Source: Alteromonas macleodii (GTDB lineage Bacteria; Pseudomonadota; Gammaproteobacteria; Enterobacterales; Alteromonadaceae). Taken from it: a stretch of DNA of 64,000 nt. Shown one piece after another: positions 1 through 9,477 of the stretch. Each line of letters starts with the position of its first letter. Within the stretch, counting starts at the first letter, position 1. The stretch lies in assembly GCF_903772925.1 (NCBI RefSeq), contig NZ_LR812090.1:2562333-2626332 (forward strand), read 5' to 3'. The position numbers and the translations under genes were made by a program. The notes beneath the pieces were generated by a model. It made no database searches. It had not been told where the DNA came from and saw nothing but the letters and a program-made list of their open reading frames with translations.

Positions 1-1
1 G

Positions 2-2464
2 TTAAATGAGGTCAACAACAACTTGCCTTCAAACTACACGCTTAGCGAAATTTATGACCAAAGCGTGTTCATTAAGCAAGCTATAGATAACGTAAAATCA
101 GCGGCAGTGATAAGCGGTATTTTAGCCATGTTAGTGCTGTATCTTTTTCTTAAAGACTTCTGGGCTACCGTTATTATCTCGGTTTCTATTCCGGTATCAG
201 TAATTGCTACCTTTAATCTAATGTATGCCAACGATATAAGCTTAAACATGATGAGCTTAGGTGGTATCGCGCTGGCTGTTGGATTATTAGTAGATAACAG
301 CATTGTTGTGCTTGAAAATATCGATCGCCATAAAAAATTAAAAGTGGCTGGGAGTGATAACGCTACAGCTAATGAAAAAACGACGGCAGAAGCCACAGAC
401 ACTGAGGCATCTGCCGCCAGTGAAGGCACAAAAGAAGTCTCTGGCGCAATTGTGGCTTCGACACTGACCACTATGGCCGTGTTTGTACCGCTAATATTTG
501 TAGAAGGTATTGCAGGTCAGCTGTTTAAAGATCAAGCGTTAACCGTGTCGTTCGCTTTGGCAGCATCGCTTGTTGTTGCGCTCACACTTATCCCTGCGAT
601 GGCACATAAGAAGAAAAAGCAACAGCTAGACCACGAAGATGTGTTTACTACACCAGCGCCTACCCCTCCTACGTCGACGTTTGGCAAAGTTATGTATTAC
701 GTTACCCTGCCAGTTCGTTGGGTATTCAGACTTATCTTTGTATTTTTACCTGCAGCTTTGGTCACCTTGGTGATTGGCGCTTGGCATATCGTCAGCAAAT
801 TACTGAGCGTTGCCTTTAAACCACTTATCTCGGTATTTAACAAAGGGTTTGACCTTCTCGCTTCTGCTTATGAAAAACTGCTGCGCGTAAGTCTTAAAGC
901 CAAAGCGCTGGTGTTAGCTACTGCCTTTATTCTTGCTGCTGGCGCGATAATGCTTGTACCAAAACTAGGTATGGAACTTATTCCTACCCTGTCACAAGGA
1001 GAATTCTCGGTAGAAGTGACCCTTGCTGCAGGTTCGCCACTCGCGCGTACCGACGCTATTATCAGCGAGCTTGCTGCGGTTGCAGTAAATAACATTGATG
1101 GCGGCGAAACCAAGGTGCTTCGCACCTATGCCATGTCTGGTACGGGTAGCCTTATAAGCGCTGCGCCAAATCAGGGTGGCGATCATTGGGGCCGCTTAAA
1201 CATTGTCATGCAGCCTTCGGCGACAGCTGGCGATATGGACGCGGTAAAGCGTGCCCTTCGTGATTACCTAGCCTTTAAACCTCAGGTTCAGGCAACGTTT
1301 TCAGAGCCAGAGCTATTTAGCTTTGCATCGCCTATTCAAATTGAAATTGCGGGTTACGACCTAAGTCAGTTACAGCAGTATGGCGACGCCATTGCGACTA
1401 AGCTAGCCAGTTTTAGTAATTTTGCAGACGTAACGACCAGCATTCGTGACGGAAACCCAGAGCTTAAAATAGCCTTCCATCACGCCAAACTTGCCCGACT
1501 TGAGCTTGATGCATCAACCGTTTCTCAGCTTATTGCAGCCAAAGTAGGTGGCCGTGTCGCTACACAGTACAGTGTTGAAGACAGAAAGGTAGATGTACTA
1601 GTAAGAACCCAAGAAAATCAACGTGATGATATTGCAAGCATACGCGCCATTGTTGTAAATCCAGGCTCGGCGCAACCAATTCCTTTAAGTGCCGTTGCAG
1701 ACGTTTACATGAGCGTGGGCCCAAGCGAAATTACCCGTGTAGGGCAGCAACGTGTAGCGCTGGTATCGGCAAATTTAGCCAAAGGTAAGCTTGATGAAGC
1801 AGTAGCCGTCGCCAATAAAGTTATTGATGAAACCCAACTTCCTCTATCTTTAAGTGCAACAGTAACTGGACAAAGTGAAGACATGCAAAGCAGCTTCCGT
1901 TCGTTACAGTTTGCCTTGGCACTTGCTGTGTTCATGGTGTATTTGGTTATGGCGTCTCAGTTTGAGTCGTTACTGCACCCACTGCTTATTTTGTTCGCAG
2001 TACCGCTTGCAGGTGCGGGCTCAGTATACGGCTTGTGGCTTACCAATACGCCTCTTAACGTAGTGGTATTTATTGGTTTAATTATGCTGTGCGGTATTGT
2101 AGTGAATAACGCTATTGTATTAGTTGACCGTATAAATCAGCTACGACGCCAAGGCGTAGATAAAGATACGGCTATTCTAGATGCAGCTAAAACCCGCCTA
2201 CGCCCTATTGTGATGACCACACTTACTACGGTACTAGGTTTATTGCCTATGGCGTTTGGTTTTGGTGAAGGTGCTGAAATTCGCACGCCAATGGCCATCA
2301 CCGTTATATACGGCCTTCTGTTTGCAAGCTTGCTCACCCTCATATTACTGCCAGTGCTTTACAGCCTGTTCGACGTTAAGAAAAACGTTGCGCAGAAAAC
2401 GTCTGTTAATACTAATGCGAGCTTTGGTGACGAAGGAGCAATGTCGAAAGGAGGTGTACTATGA
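2..2464 (+). CDS. RND efflux permease, 5' end cut by window edge
   Basis: Inner-membrane proton-driven RND (AcrB superfamily) pump subunit. The frame is already open at base 2, so roughly the first 300 residues, including the first porter half, lie outside the window. Visible are the TM2-TM6 block with the proton-relay motif GLLVDNSIVV (Asp-Asn instead of the Asp-Asp of AcrB), the second porter domain, and the C-terminal TM block with FESLLHP and GIVVNNAIVLVDR. Two oddities: a roughly 30-residue Ala/Thr/Glu-rich insertion after the TM4 motif (about bases 335-430), and extra hydrophobic helices after TM6 (about bases 690-850). The stop overlaps the next gene's start in ATGA, so the two permeases are probably translationally coupled and may form a mixed trimer as MdtB/MdtC do. 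The membrane fusion partner should lie upstream. Substrate unknown. Confidence 0.93.
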   Translation, partial: LNEVNNNLPSNYTLSEIYDQSVFIKQAIDNVKSAAVISGILAMLVLYLFLKDFWATVIISVSIPVSVIATFNLMYANDISLNMMSLGGIALAVGLLVDNSIVVLENIDRHKKLKVAGSDNATANEKTTAEATDTEASAASEGTKEVSGAIVASTLTTMAVFVPLIFVEGIAGQLFKDQALTVSFALAASLVVALTLIPAMAHKKKKQQLDHEDVFTTPAPTPPTSTFGKVMYYVTLPVRWVFRLIFVFLPAALVTLVIGAWHIVSKLLSVAFKPLISVFNKGFDLLASAYEKLLRVSLKAKALVLATAFILAAGAIMLVPKLGMELIPTLSQGEFSVEVTLAAGSPLARTDAIISELAAVAVNNIDGGETKVLRTYAMSGTGSLISAAPNQGGDHWGRLNIVMQPSATAGDMDAVKRALRDYLAFKPQVQATFSEPELFSFASPIQIEIAGYDLSQLQQYGDAIATKLASFSNFADVTTSIRDGNPELKIAFHHAKLARLELDASTVSQLIAAKVGGRVATQYSVEDRKVDVLVRTQENQRDDIASIRAIVVNPGSAQPIPLSAVADVYMSVGPSEITRVGQQRVALVSANLAKGKLDEAVAVANKVIDETQLPLSLSATVTGQSEDMQSSFRSLQFALALAVFMVYLVMASQFESLLHPLLILFAVPLAGAGSVYGLWLTNTPLNVVVFIGLIMLCGIVVNNAIVLVDRINQLRRQGVDKDTAILDAAKTRLRPIVMTTLTTVLGLLPMAFGFGEGAEIRTPMAITVIYGLLFASLLTLILLPVLYSLFDVKKNVAQKTSVNTNASFGDEGAMSKGGVL

Positions 2465-5400
2465 GTACACCTTCTCACAACGCTAATAACAGTTCTGAAA
2501 CCCACACTGACAAGCGCCAAACACGTGACCCGAATCAACGCGAGACAGACATAGCTTCACAGCCGCACCTTTCAAAAATTGCAGGTATAGGCGCCTCGCT
2601 TGCACGCTTTGCGTTAAATAAGCCCGTTACCATCGGAATGCTGTTTTTGTCTATGTTGCTGTTCGGCATTGTATCTGGCCGCTTATTACCTTTAGAGAAA
2701 TTCCCTGGGATTGATATTCCAGAAATGGTAGTGCAGATCCCCTACCCTGATGCAACTCCTGTTGAGATTGAAACGATGATAACCCGTCCGGTTGAAGAAG
2801 CTGTTGCTACCATTTCGGGGATAAAGCGATTAAGGGCACGTTCGTACGATAATATGGCTGAGGTCATTGTAGAGTTCGAATGGGATGAAAACCTCAAAGC
2901 CAAAAGTATTGAAGCACGGGAGAAGATTGACGCTATTCGCCACGAACTCCCTGACGATATAGAGCGGATCATGGTGTACAAGTTTAACACCAACGATATG
3001 CCTATATTTCAGCTTCGCGTATCGAGCGACCGCGACTTATCAAATGCCTACGACTTGCTAGAACGCAACCTTAAGCGTCCGCTAGAACGTGTTCCGGGTG
3101 TATCGAAAGTTGAGCTATACGGCACCATGAAGCGTCAAATAACTATTCGCTTAGATCCTAAGAAAATGGCGGCCTACCAAATAGACGGTACACGCTTAGA
3201 GCAGCAGCTTCAAAACGCCAATTTCTCGCTAACCGCGGGCTATATGTACAATAACGGTGAAAAAATTCTGGTTAACCCAACTGGCGAATTTACCGATGTA
3301 AACGACTTTAAAAATATGTGGGTTACCCGCAGCGTTCGCTTGTCTGATATAGCCAGCGTGACTTACGAGCTTCCTCAACGCAACGAAGGACGTCATTTAG
3401 ATCGCACCTTCGCGGTAGGCTTTAACGTATTTCGCGAATCGGGCAGCAATCTTGTAGAAGTGTCCGACGCGGTAATGAAGGTTATCGAAAAAGCCAAGGA
3501 AGACCCTGAGTTTACAGGCATTAGTTTATTTGTAATGGACGACACCGCGAAAAGCGTGACTTCGTCGCTGAGCGATTTGCTAAACGCAGGTCTTTTAGGT
3601 GCGTTACTTTCAGTTATTGTGCTGTACTTATTTTTGCGCCAGCTTACCACCACCTTAATCGTCGTGCTTTCAGTGCCATTCTCAATTTGTATTACCTTAG
3701 GTGTGATGTATCTATTAGGTTATACACTCAACATCTTATCGTTAATGGGCCTCATGCTAGCGGTAGGTATGCTGGTAGACAACGCCGTGGTGATCACTGA
3801 AAGCGTATTTCAAGAACGCCAACAAGAGGGAGACATTAAGCGAGCCACCCAGATTGGTGTAAACAAAGTCAGTCTTGCGGTCATTGCCGGAACAGCAACC
3901 ACGGCAATAGTGTTTTTACCTAATATTATTGGGGTAAAAATAGACGTGACTATTTTCTTAGAGCACGTTGCTGTGGCTATCTGTATATCTCTGTTCGCGT
4001 CGCTTTTCATTGCTAAAACACTTATTCCCTTGCTGACAACTAAGGTAAAGATCCCTGTTGTAAAAACGCCTCAAACACCGTCCTACATAAAAGGCTATGG
4101 TCGTGCGCTTAACTGGATGTTGAAACACCAGGGTGTAACTTGTGTTATTGCTCTGCTTATTCTCGCGTCGACCTTTGTGCCTATGCAGGTGGTAACGTCT
4201 GACGATGAGGGTAACGACAACCAAGAGCGCATTTGGCTTAATTACCATGTGACACAAAACTTCACCTTGGATGAAGTGGAAAAAACCGTAAATAAAATGG
4301 AAGCATATCTTTATGAAAACCAAGAACGTTTTCATATTAAACAGGTGTATACCTATTTTACTGCCGGTCATGCAGTAAGTGGTATCACGCTTAACGACGA
4401 GCTGCCCGTAAGTGTGGGTAAAGTTAAGGAGGATATTCGCGAAAACATGCCTTCATTCGTGCGTGCTCGCCCCTCTTTCCAGTGGGATAGCGGCAACGGT
4501 GGTGGCGTGAGAGTAACGCTGTTGGGCGAGTCTTCAGAAACCTTGCTCACTATTTCAGAGCAAATCATTCCTATTCTTTCCACCATAGATGGGTTGGAAG
4601 ATGTAAAAGCCGACACGGGATCTACCCGCGATGAGGTTCAAATACGCATAGACAGAGAGAAAGCAAACCGCTTCGGCATACAAGTAAACGATGTGGCTAA
4701 ACTTATCTCTACGGCACTACGCGGAAGTAATTTACGTACATTCCGCTATGGTGACGCCGGAGAAGTGGCGGTGCAGCTTAAGTTTGGCAGCGATATTCAA
4801 GCCTCGCTAAGCGAACTTAAGAACATCAATATTGGGTTTACGCAGGGTCAATCGGTAACGCTGAACATGATTGCAGATTTCTCTGTGGTGCCACAGCTTT
4901 CGCAAATTAACCGCAACTATCGTCAAACCGCGCTAGCTATTGGTGCAAACTTAGAGGGTGAAACCACCACCGAACAAGCTCGTGAGCGCATAGAAAAAGC
5001 ATTAGCTAATATCGAATTGCCGACAGGCTATAAGTGGACGCTAGACGGCAGCTTCTCTCGCCAGGATGAAGCCAATGCCGTCATGCAAATGAATATGCTA
5101 TTAGCGCTTTGCATGATATACGTTGTGATGGCCGCGCTGTTTGAATCGCTAATTCTTCCAACATCTGTAATTACGTCACTACTGTTTTCCTTCTCAGGTG
5201 TTTTTTGGGCATTCATGGTTACAGGCACCTCTATGTCTATCATGGGGATGATTGGCATGCTGATTCTGATGGGTATTGTGGTTAACAATGGCATTGTATT
5301 AGTAGACAGAATCAATCAGCTAATCAACGAAGGTTTATCGCTGTATGAGGCAGTGATTGAGGGATGTATAACACGTATCAGGCCTATTCTGATGACAGTA

Positions 5401-5640
5401 GCCACCACGGTATTAGGGCTTATTCCACTAGCTATGGGAAGTACTCGAATTGGCGGCGACGGCCCTCCCTACTCGCCAATGGCGATAGCGATCATTGGTG
5501 GGCTCGTGTTCTCAACACTAACCAGCTTGTTCTTAGTACCACTTGCTTACGTGTTGCTGCTAAAACTTAGGTTTAAAACCCAACGTCTGTTCAAAACCAG
5601 TAAAGCGCGTGTAGCCACGTATATAAAAATCGTTAATTAA
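2461..5640 (+). CDS. RND efflux permease, full length
   Basis: Complete 1059-residue RND permease of the usual family length. A roughly 45-residue polar N-terminus precedes TM1. The first porter domain, a TM2-TM6 block with GMLVDNAVVITE near residue 435, the second porter domain and the final TM block with GIVVNNGIVLVDR follow in order. As in the upstream partner, the relay pair is Asp-Asn rather than Asp-Asp, typical of the SwrC/YerP-like branch rather than AcrB. A strong ribosome site (AGGAGGT) lies inside the upstream gene just before the ATG. Together the two permeases form an efflux operon ending at the hairpin downstream. Family certain; substrate (drug, lipid, metal) cannot be told. 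Confidence 0.95.
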   Translation: MSTPSHNANNSSETHTDKRQTRDPNQRETDIASQPHLSKIAGIGASLARFALNKPVTIGMLFLSMLLFGIVSGRLLPLEKFPGIDIPEMVVQIPYPDATPVEIETMITRPVEEAVATISGIKRLRARSYDNMAEVIVEFEWDENLKAKSIEAREKIDAIRHELPDDIERIMVYKFNTNDMPIFQLRVSSDRDLSNAYDLLERNLKRPLERVPGVSKVELYGTMKRQITIRLDPKKMAAYQIDGTRLEQQLQNANFSLTAGYMYNNGEKILVNPTGEFTDVNDFKNMWVTRSVRLSDIASVTYELPQRNEGRHLDRTFAVGFNVFRESGSNLVEVSDAVMKVIEKAKEDPEFTGISLFVMDDTAKSVTSSLSDLLNAGLLGALLSVIVLYLFLRQLTTTLIVVLSVPFSICITLGVMYLLGYTLNILSLMGLMLAVGMLVDNAVVITESVFQERQQEGDIKRATQIGVNKVSLAVIAGTATTAIVFLPNIIGVKIDVTIFLEHVAVAICISLFASLFIAKTLIPLLTTKVKIPVVKTPQTPSYIKGYGRALNWMLKHQGVTCVIALLILASTFVPMQVVTSDDEGNDNQERIWLNYHVTQNFTLDEVEKTVNKMEAYLYENQERFHIKQVYTYFTAGHAVSGITLNDELPVSVGKVKEDIRENMPSFVRARPSFQWDSGNGGGVRVTLLGESSETLLTISEQIIPILSTIDGLEDVKADTGSTRDEVQIRIDREKANRFGIQVNDVAKLISTALRGSNLRTFRYGDAGEVAVQLKFGSDIQASLSELKNINIGFTQGQSVTLNMIADFSVVPQLSQINRNYRQTALAIGANLEGETTTEQARERIEKALANIELPTGYKWTLDGSFSRQDEANAVMQMNMLLALCMIYVVMAALFESLILPTSVITSLLFSFSGVFWAFMVTGTSMSIMGMIGMLILMGIVVNNGIVLVDRINQLINEGLSLYEAVIEGCITRIRPILMTVATTVLGLIPLAMGSTRIGGDGPPYSPMAIAIIGGLVFSTLTSLFLVPLAYVLLLKLRFKTQRLFKTSKARVATYIKIVN

Positions 5641-5667
5641 GACGCATATTAAAACGAGCAAAAAGAC

Positions 5668-5737
5668 AAAAAGCGGGTCTAGTTTTCAACATTTACGTCA
5701 ACGTGATTGACGAAAAGTGTAAGCTAGCCCGCTTTTT
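5668..5737. terminator. Long bidirectional hairpin terminator
   Basis: Outer arms AAAAAGCGGG(T)CTAG and CTAGCCCGCTTTTT pair with one bulged base, and an inner CGTCA/TGACG stem extends the structure. It has A-run and T-run flanks on opposite sides and lies between convergent genes (RND operon and the small exported protein), so it probably serves both strands. Confidence 0.8.
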
Positions 5738-5766
5738 CTGGATTTATCGTTACAACAACCAAAGCC

Positions 5767-6096
5767 TTAGCTACGCGACGTTAAGTATTCGTGTACCGCA
5801 TCTGCGTGACGCTCTTCAGAAAACTTGATAAGGCTGCTTCCATTACATGTTAGGCCTTCTTCAGACGTTACCATACGCAATACTTCACGTTGGCTAGCGC
5901 CAATACGACCCACGTTACGTGAAAGGCTAGAACGAAGAACTCTTACATCATCGTTGATTATTGCTTTACAAAAACCTGCAAACTGGGTTTCACCAACGAA
6001 GCGAATGTCTTTTGACTCTGCTGCTGCATTTGCATTGATGCTAAAAGCGACAGTCGCAGTAGCTGCAAAAACTTTAAGTAAGTTAGATAGTTTCAT
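5767..6096 (-). CDS. Small exported protein, DUF3718-like
   Basis: A 109-residue protein with a clear Sec signal peptide (hydrophobic core followed by SINANA, cleavage near residue 25). The mature part is about 85 residues with two cysteines (GFCKAI and LTCNGSS) that could form a disulfide in the periplasm. The spacing of Cys, an Arg-rich middle helix and the CNG motif resemble the uncharacterised DUF3718 proteins common in Alteromonas and Shewanella; this assignment is from memory and unverified. It stands alone, convergent with the RND operon and behind a leader of about 300 bases downstream of a terminator. No molecular function can be proposed. Confidence 0.8.
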   Translation of the reverse strand: MKLSNLLKVFAATATVAFSINANAAAESKDIRFVGETQFAGFCKAIINDDVRVLRSSLSRNVGRIGASQREVLRMVTSEEGLTCNGSSLIKFSEERHADAVHEYLTSRS

Positions 6097-6512
6097 TTTA
6101 AAATCCTCAATGTGTGGTTAAGGGTGCTGTGTAAGTTTGTGGCAAACTCTTAAATTAAGTTGAGCAGAGTTAAATGAATCAACAATTTGCTCAACGCCCT
6201 TTATTTATGCATCAAGAATGAAAATTTTTCTGTTGAATGATTGTGTAACCTGGGTAAATGCATAGTAAATCAAGTTGTTACGCTGTTGTTACGATACTAA
6301 GTCATTGAATTAATTAGAATAATATAAATTGCATATTACTAATATATCTAGCGATAGCACTTGTAGGAAGAAAGAAGTATAAAACTTAAGTATAAAAAAG
6401 CCCCTTTCGGGGCTTTAAAAGTGTAATTTTAACAAAATTAAAGATATTAACGCTTACTTATTGTACAAATAAAAGCCATTTTACGTAATTTAATTACACA
6501 AATTGGAGTAAA
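6097..6512. other. Intergenic region, 416 bases, no gene
   Basis: AT-rich and without a convincing reading frame. It holds the leader and promoter region of the small exported protein on the minus strand. A perfect 8-base inverted repeat (GTTGAGCA at 6159-6166, TGCTCAAC at 6188-6195) could form in that leader. The terminator of the DUF2189 gene lies at 6397-6416. Nothing else was seen. Confidence 0.6.
6397..6416 (-). terminator. Rho-independent terminator of DUF2189 gene
   Basis: Perfect stem AAAGCCCC/GGGGCTTT with a 4-base loop, and a T-run on the minus-strand side. It lies about 100 bases beyond the stop of the DUF2189 gene. Confidence 0.85.
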
Positions 6513-7307
6513 CTATTCATATTTACGCTCTCGCTTAGTCTCAATTGCATCAATGTAAGCATGCCAAGATGCATAGCCGATAATCGGCATGAGCACGATG
6601 AATCCCACGAAACCGGTCACGTAACCAATTGCAACTGTGGTGAAAATGATAGCCCCCCAAATGAGCATGGGTACCTTATTTAGCCATACTGCATTCACAC
6701 TGGTAAGCACTGCAGTTGCAAGATCTACCTTACGCTCCATTAAAATCGGTTGGGTAAACGCCGTAATAAATAGCATTGCCAGGGTAAAACCCGCGCCAAC
6801 GATAGTGCCTAACGCTAAAAACGGTAACAAGCTTTCTAAATCGTTCTCTATATAAGGTGGATAAAGTGCATGAATCAGCGATGCCACACGCAACCAAAAT
6901 ATCATCATTACCATAAGCAGTATGGCAAAGCCCCACTCGTTAAATGCGTTTCTTCGCATTGCGCGCAGCGAATGACGAAGTGAAGGCTTATGACCTTTCT
7001 CCATCTCCCAGCTTACATCGTAAAGGCCCGCCGCTAAAAATGGACCTACCAACATAAAGCAGACAATGGCGGGTAGAATGACCAAGTGCCAACCCGTCAT
7101 TTCAACTAAATACATAATGAACCACGGGATAACCGCGAAAAGTACGCCATAAAATAAGGTGAGACCCGGTGCGCGCATTGCGTCTCTTAAAGCGAGTGAC
7201 AACCACTTTATTGGGTCACCGACGTCTAATTCTTTACAGGGAATAACGCGTGCTATACCACTTTGCGTGATCGCATTCTCTGGTGTTTCTTTGAAATGGT
7301 GGGACAT
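6513..7307 (-). CDS. DUF2189 family inner-membrane protein
   Basis: A 264-residue polytopic membrane protein. After a polar N-terminus of about 50 residues come roughly six hydrophobic segments in pairs (about 50-70, 75-97, 125-145, 163-190, 208-230 and 233-250). The phrases VGPFLAAGLYDVSWEMEKG and AMLFITAFTQPILMER match the DUF2189 family of predicted integral membrane proteins, whose role is unknown. Length is normal for the family. It is a single-gene unit with its own terminator; it is divergent from alaA across a 272-base spacer. No catalytic residues are apparent. Confidence 0.85.
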   Translation of the reverse strand: MSHHFKETPENAITQSGIARVIPCKELDVGDPIKWLSLALRDAMRAPGLTLFYGVLFAVIPWFIMYLVEMTGWHLVILPAIVCFMLVGPFLAAGLYDVSWEMEKGHKPSLRHSLRAMRRNAFNEWGFAILLMVMMIFWLRVASLIHALYPPYIENDLESLLPFLALGTIVGAGFTLAMLFITAFTQPILMERKVDLATAVLTSVNAVWLNKVPMLIWGAIIFTTVAIGYVTGFVGFIVLMPIIGYASWHAYIDAIETKRERKYE

Positions 7308-7579
7308 ATTCTTATCACCTCTGCTTGTTAGCCTGTTTGTTACTAACGCGTTTTTTATACACGCCTTACTACTACGATAGGCGCTGAATCAAAAGTTCAC
7401 AAGCTATTAACATAAATTTTATACTTAAGTGACAAGTGGATCATTTATCTCGTTGCGTGTTCAATAAATAGCCACTTGATAAAAAAAGTGGTGCTTAAAG
7501 CGGAAATACTGCAAAAAGGCCATCGCATATACCGTTGTATTGCGATAATCTCGGGGTATGTAAATCAACCAGATAGACC

Positions 7580-8800
7580 ATGAAAACTGTATCTCGCTCA
7601 CATAAATTAGATAACGTTTGTTACGACATTAGAGGCCCAATCGCTGCGCAAGCACGTAAAATGGAAGACGAAGGACACCGTATATTAAAACTGAATATCG
7701 GTAACCCTGCCCCATTTGGATTTGAAGCCCCTGACGATATCGTAAAAGACGTTATTCATAACCTGCCTACGTCTCAAGGATACTCAGACTCGACAGGAAT
7801 TTATGCCGCCCGCGTGGCCGTGATGCAGTATTACCAACAGCGCAACATTAAAGACATTCGTGTCGACGATGTTTATATAGGTAATGGTGTATCTGAGCTA
7901 ATCATGATGGCAATGCAAGCATTGCTCAACCATGGTGACGAAGTGCTCATTCCAAGCCCTGACTACCCACTTTGGACGGCAGCAGTTAGCCTTTCGTCAG
8001 GTTCACCAGTTCACTATCGCTGCGACGAACAAGCAGGCTGGTTCCCTGACATTGACGACATAAAAAGTAAAATCACCAGTAAAACTCGTGCAATAGTACT
8101 GATCAACCCTAACAACCCTACTGGTGCAGTTTACGACAAAGCCCTGTTGCAAGAGGTAGTAGAAGTCGCGCGCGAGAACGGCTTAGTGGTGTTTAGCGAC
8201 GAGATTTACGACAAAATTTTATACGATGAAGCCCAACATACAAGTATTGCGTCACTCGCTGATGACGTGTTTTTTGTTACCTTTGGCGGCTTGAGCAAAA
8301 ACTACCGCGTGGCGGGCTTTCGTTCAGGTTGGCTAGTTGTCAGCGGCAACAAGCGCCTGGCGTCAGATTATATTGAAGGGCTCAACATACTGTCTTCTAT
8401 GCGAATGTGCGCGAATGTACCTTGTCAAAGTGCCATTCAAACAGCATTAGGCGGCTATCAAAGTATTGACGACTTGGTAAAGGAAAACGGGCGTTTGCGA
8501 ATTCAGCGTGACGTAACCACAGATATGCTAAACGGTATAGACGGTATTTCTTGCGTTAAGCCCAAGGGGGCAATGTACTGTTTTGCCAAGGTGGATGAGA
8601 AGAAATTCAACATTCAAAACGACGAACAAATGGTGCTGGACTTATTAAGCTCTGAAAAAATTCTGCTGGTACATGGTCGCGCGTTTAACCTAACCGAAGG
8701 CACCTACTTCCGGTTAGTATTTTTACCGCACAGCGATGTATTAGTGCCTGCACTGCATCGTATTGGCAACTTCTTTAGAACGTATAAGCAAGGGGCGTAA
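7580..8800 (+). CDS. alaA: Glutamate-pyruvate (alanine) aminotransferase AlaA
   Basis: PLP-dependent class I aminotransferase, very like E. coli AlaA (YfbQ), which makes alanine from pyruvate using glutamate. The 406 residues match the family length. The N-terminus with [16 protein letters not shown] is characteristic, the [10 protein letters not shown] motif is present, and the PLP lysine is K240 in [17 protein letters not shown]. Cytoplasmic. The stop codon is one base before the start of yfbR, so alaA and yfbR are almost certainly one transcript; the same pair is neighbours in E. coli. Confidence 0.95.
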   Translation: MKTVSRSHKLDNVCYDIRGPIAAQARKMEDEGHRILKLNIGNPAPFGFEAPDDIVKDVIHNLPTSQGYSDSTGIYAARVAVMQYYQQRNIKDIRVDDVYIGNGVSELIMMAMQALLNHGDEVLIPSPDYPLWTAAVSLSSGSPVHYRCDEQAGWFPDIDDIKSKITSKTRAIVLINPNNPTGAVYDKALLQEVVEVARENGLVVFSDEIYDKILYDEAQHTSIASLADDVFFVTFGGLSKNYRVAGFRSGWLVVSGNKRLASDYIEGLNILSSMRMCANVPCQSAIQTALGGYQSIDDLVKENGRLRIQRDVTTDMLNGIDGISCVKPKGAMYCFAKVDEKKFNIQNDEQMVLDLLSSEKILLVHGRAFNLTEGTYFRLVFLPHSDVLVPALHRIGNFFRTYKQGA

Positions 8801-8801
8801 C

Positions 8802-9401
8802 GTGTCTGATAAAAGTCACTTTTTTGCGCATCTTGCGCGCTTAAAGCTTATTAATCGCTGGCCGTTGATGCACAACGTGCGCACAGAAAATGTGCAGGAG
8901 CACAGTTTGCAGGTGGCCATGGTTGCCCACGCACTTGCTTTAATAAAAAATAAGTTTTTTGGCGGCACACTAAACCCTGATCGTATTGCAACCATGGCAA
9001 TATTTCACGACGTGTCGGAGGTACTCACCGGTGACCTGCCTACCCCAGTGAAATACTTTAACCCTGCGATTAAAGAAGAATATAAAAAGATCGAAAAAAT
9101 TGCAGAGAACAAGCTAATTGAAATGGCACCAGAGGCATTTCGAGAAGACTATGCGGCGCTTATTGATCATCACTACCACAGTGAAGAAGAAGCTTTTATT
9201 GTGAAAGCAGCAGACGTACTTTGCGCTTACCTAAAAACGCTTGAAGAATTAGCTGCTGGTAACCAAGAGTTTAAGCTGGCTAAGAAAAGATTAGATAAAA
9301 CCCTTAAAGAATATCATTCTGAAGAGGTGGACTACTTCTTAACGCGTTACGTACCAAGCTTTTCTTTAAGTCTTGATGAAATTACGCAAGACGATATGTG
9401 A
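8802..9401 (+). CDS. yfbR: 5'-deoxynucleotidase YfbR
   Basis: HD-domain 5'-nucleotidase that removes phosphate from deoxyribonucleoside monophosphates, part of nucleotide pool control. The GTG at 8802 is chosen as start because the protein then begins like YfbR ([18 protein letters not shown]). An ATG-started frame from 8763 would only add residues encoded inside alaA. The resulting 199 residues equal the E. coli length. Metal ligands are visible as H34 (NVQEHS) and H69-D70 ([18 protein letters not shown]). It sits one base after alaA and shortly before dgt, another nucleotide-pool HD enzyme. Confidence 0.95.
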   Translation: MSDKSHFFAHLARLKLINRWPLMHNVRTENVQEHSLQVAMVAHALALIKNKFFGGTLNPDRIATMAIFHDVSEVLTGDLPTPVKYFNPAIKEEYKKIEKIAENKLIEMAPEAFREDYAALIDHHYHSEEEAFIVKAADVLCAYLKTLEELAAGNQEFKLAKKRLDKTLKEYHSEEVDYFLTRYVPSFSLSLDEITQDDM

Positions 9402-9477
9402 GCGAGGCGGTTAACAGCCCATAAATCACTATACTGACGAATAGAAGTAGCATACACAGCAAGGCAGCGAGGTTTTT

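Noticed and set aside
52..471. 139-codon minus-strand open frame inside the first RND gene
   Set aside because: Antisense shadow of the RND frame, with composition mirroring its codons.
3958..4371. 137-codon open frame on the minus strand inside the second RND gene
   Set aside because: Fully antisense to a strong coding region; the product has no protein-like features and no ribosome site was evident.
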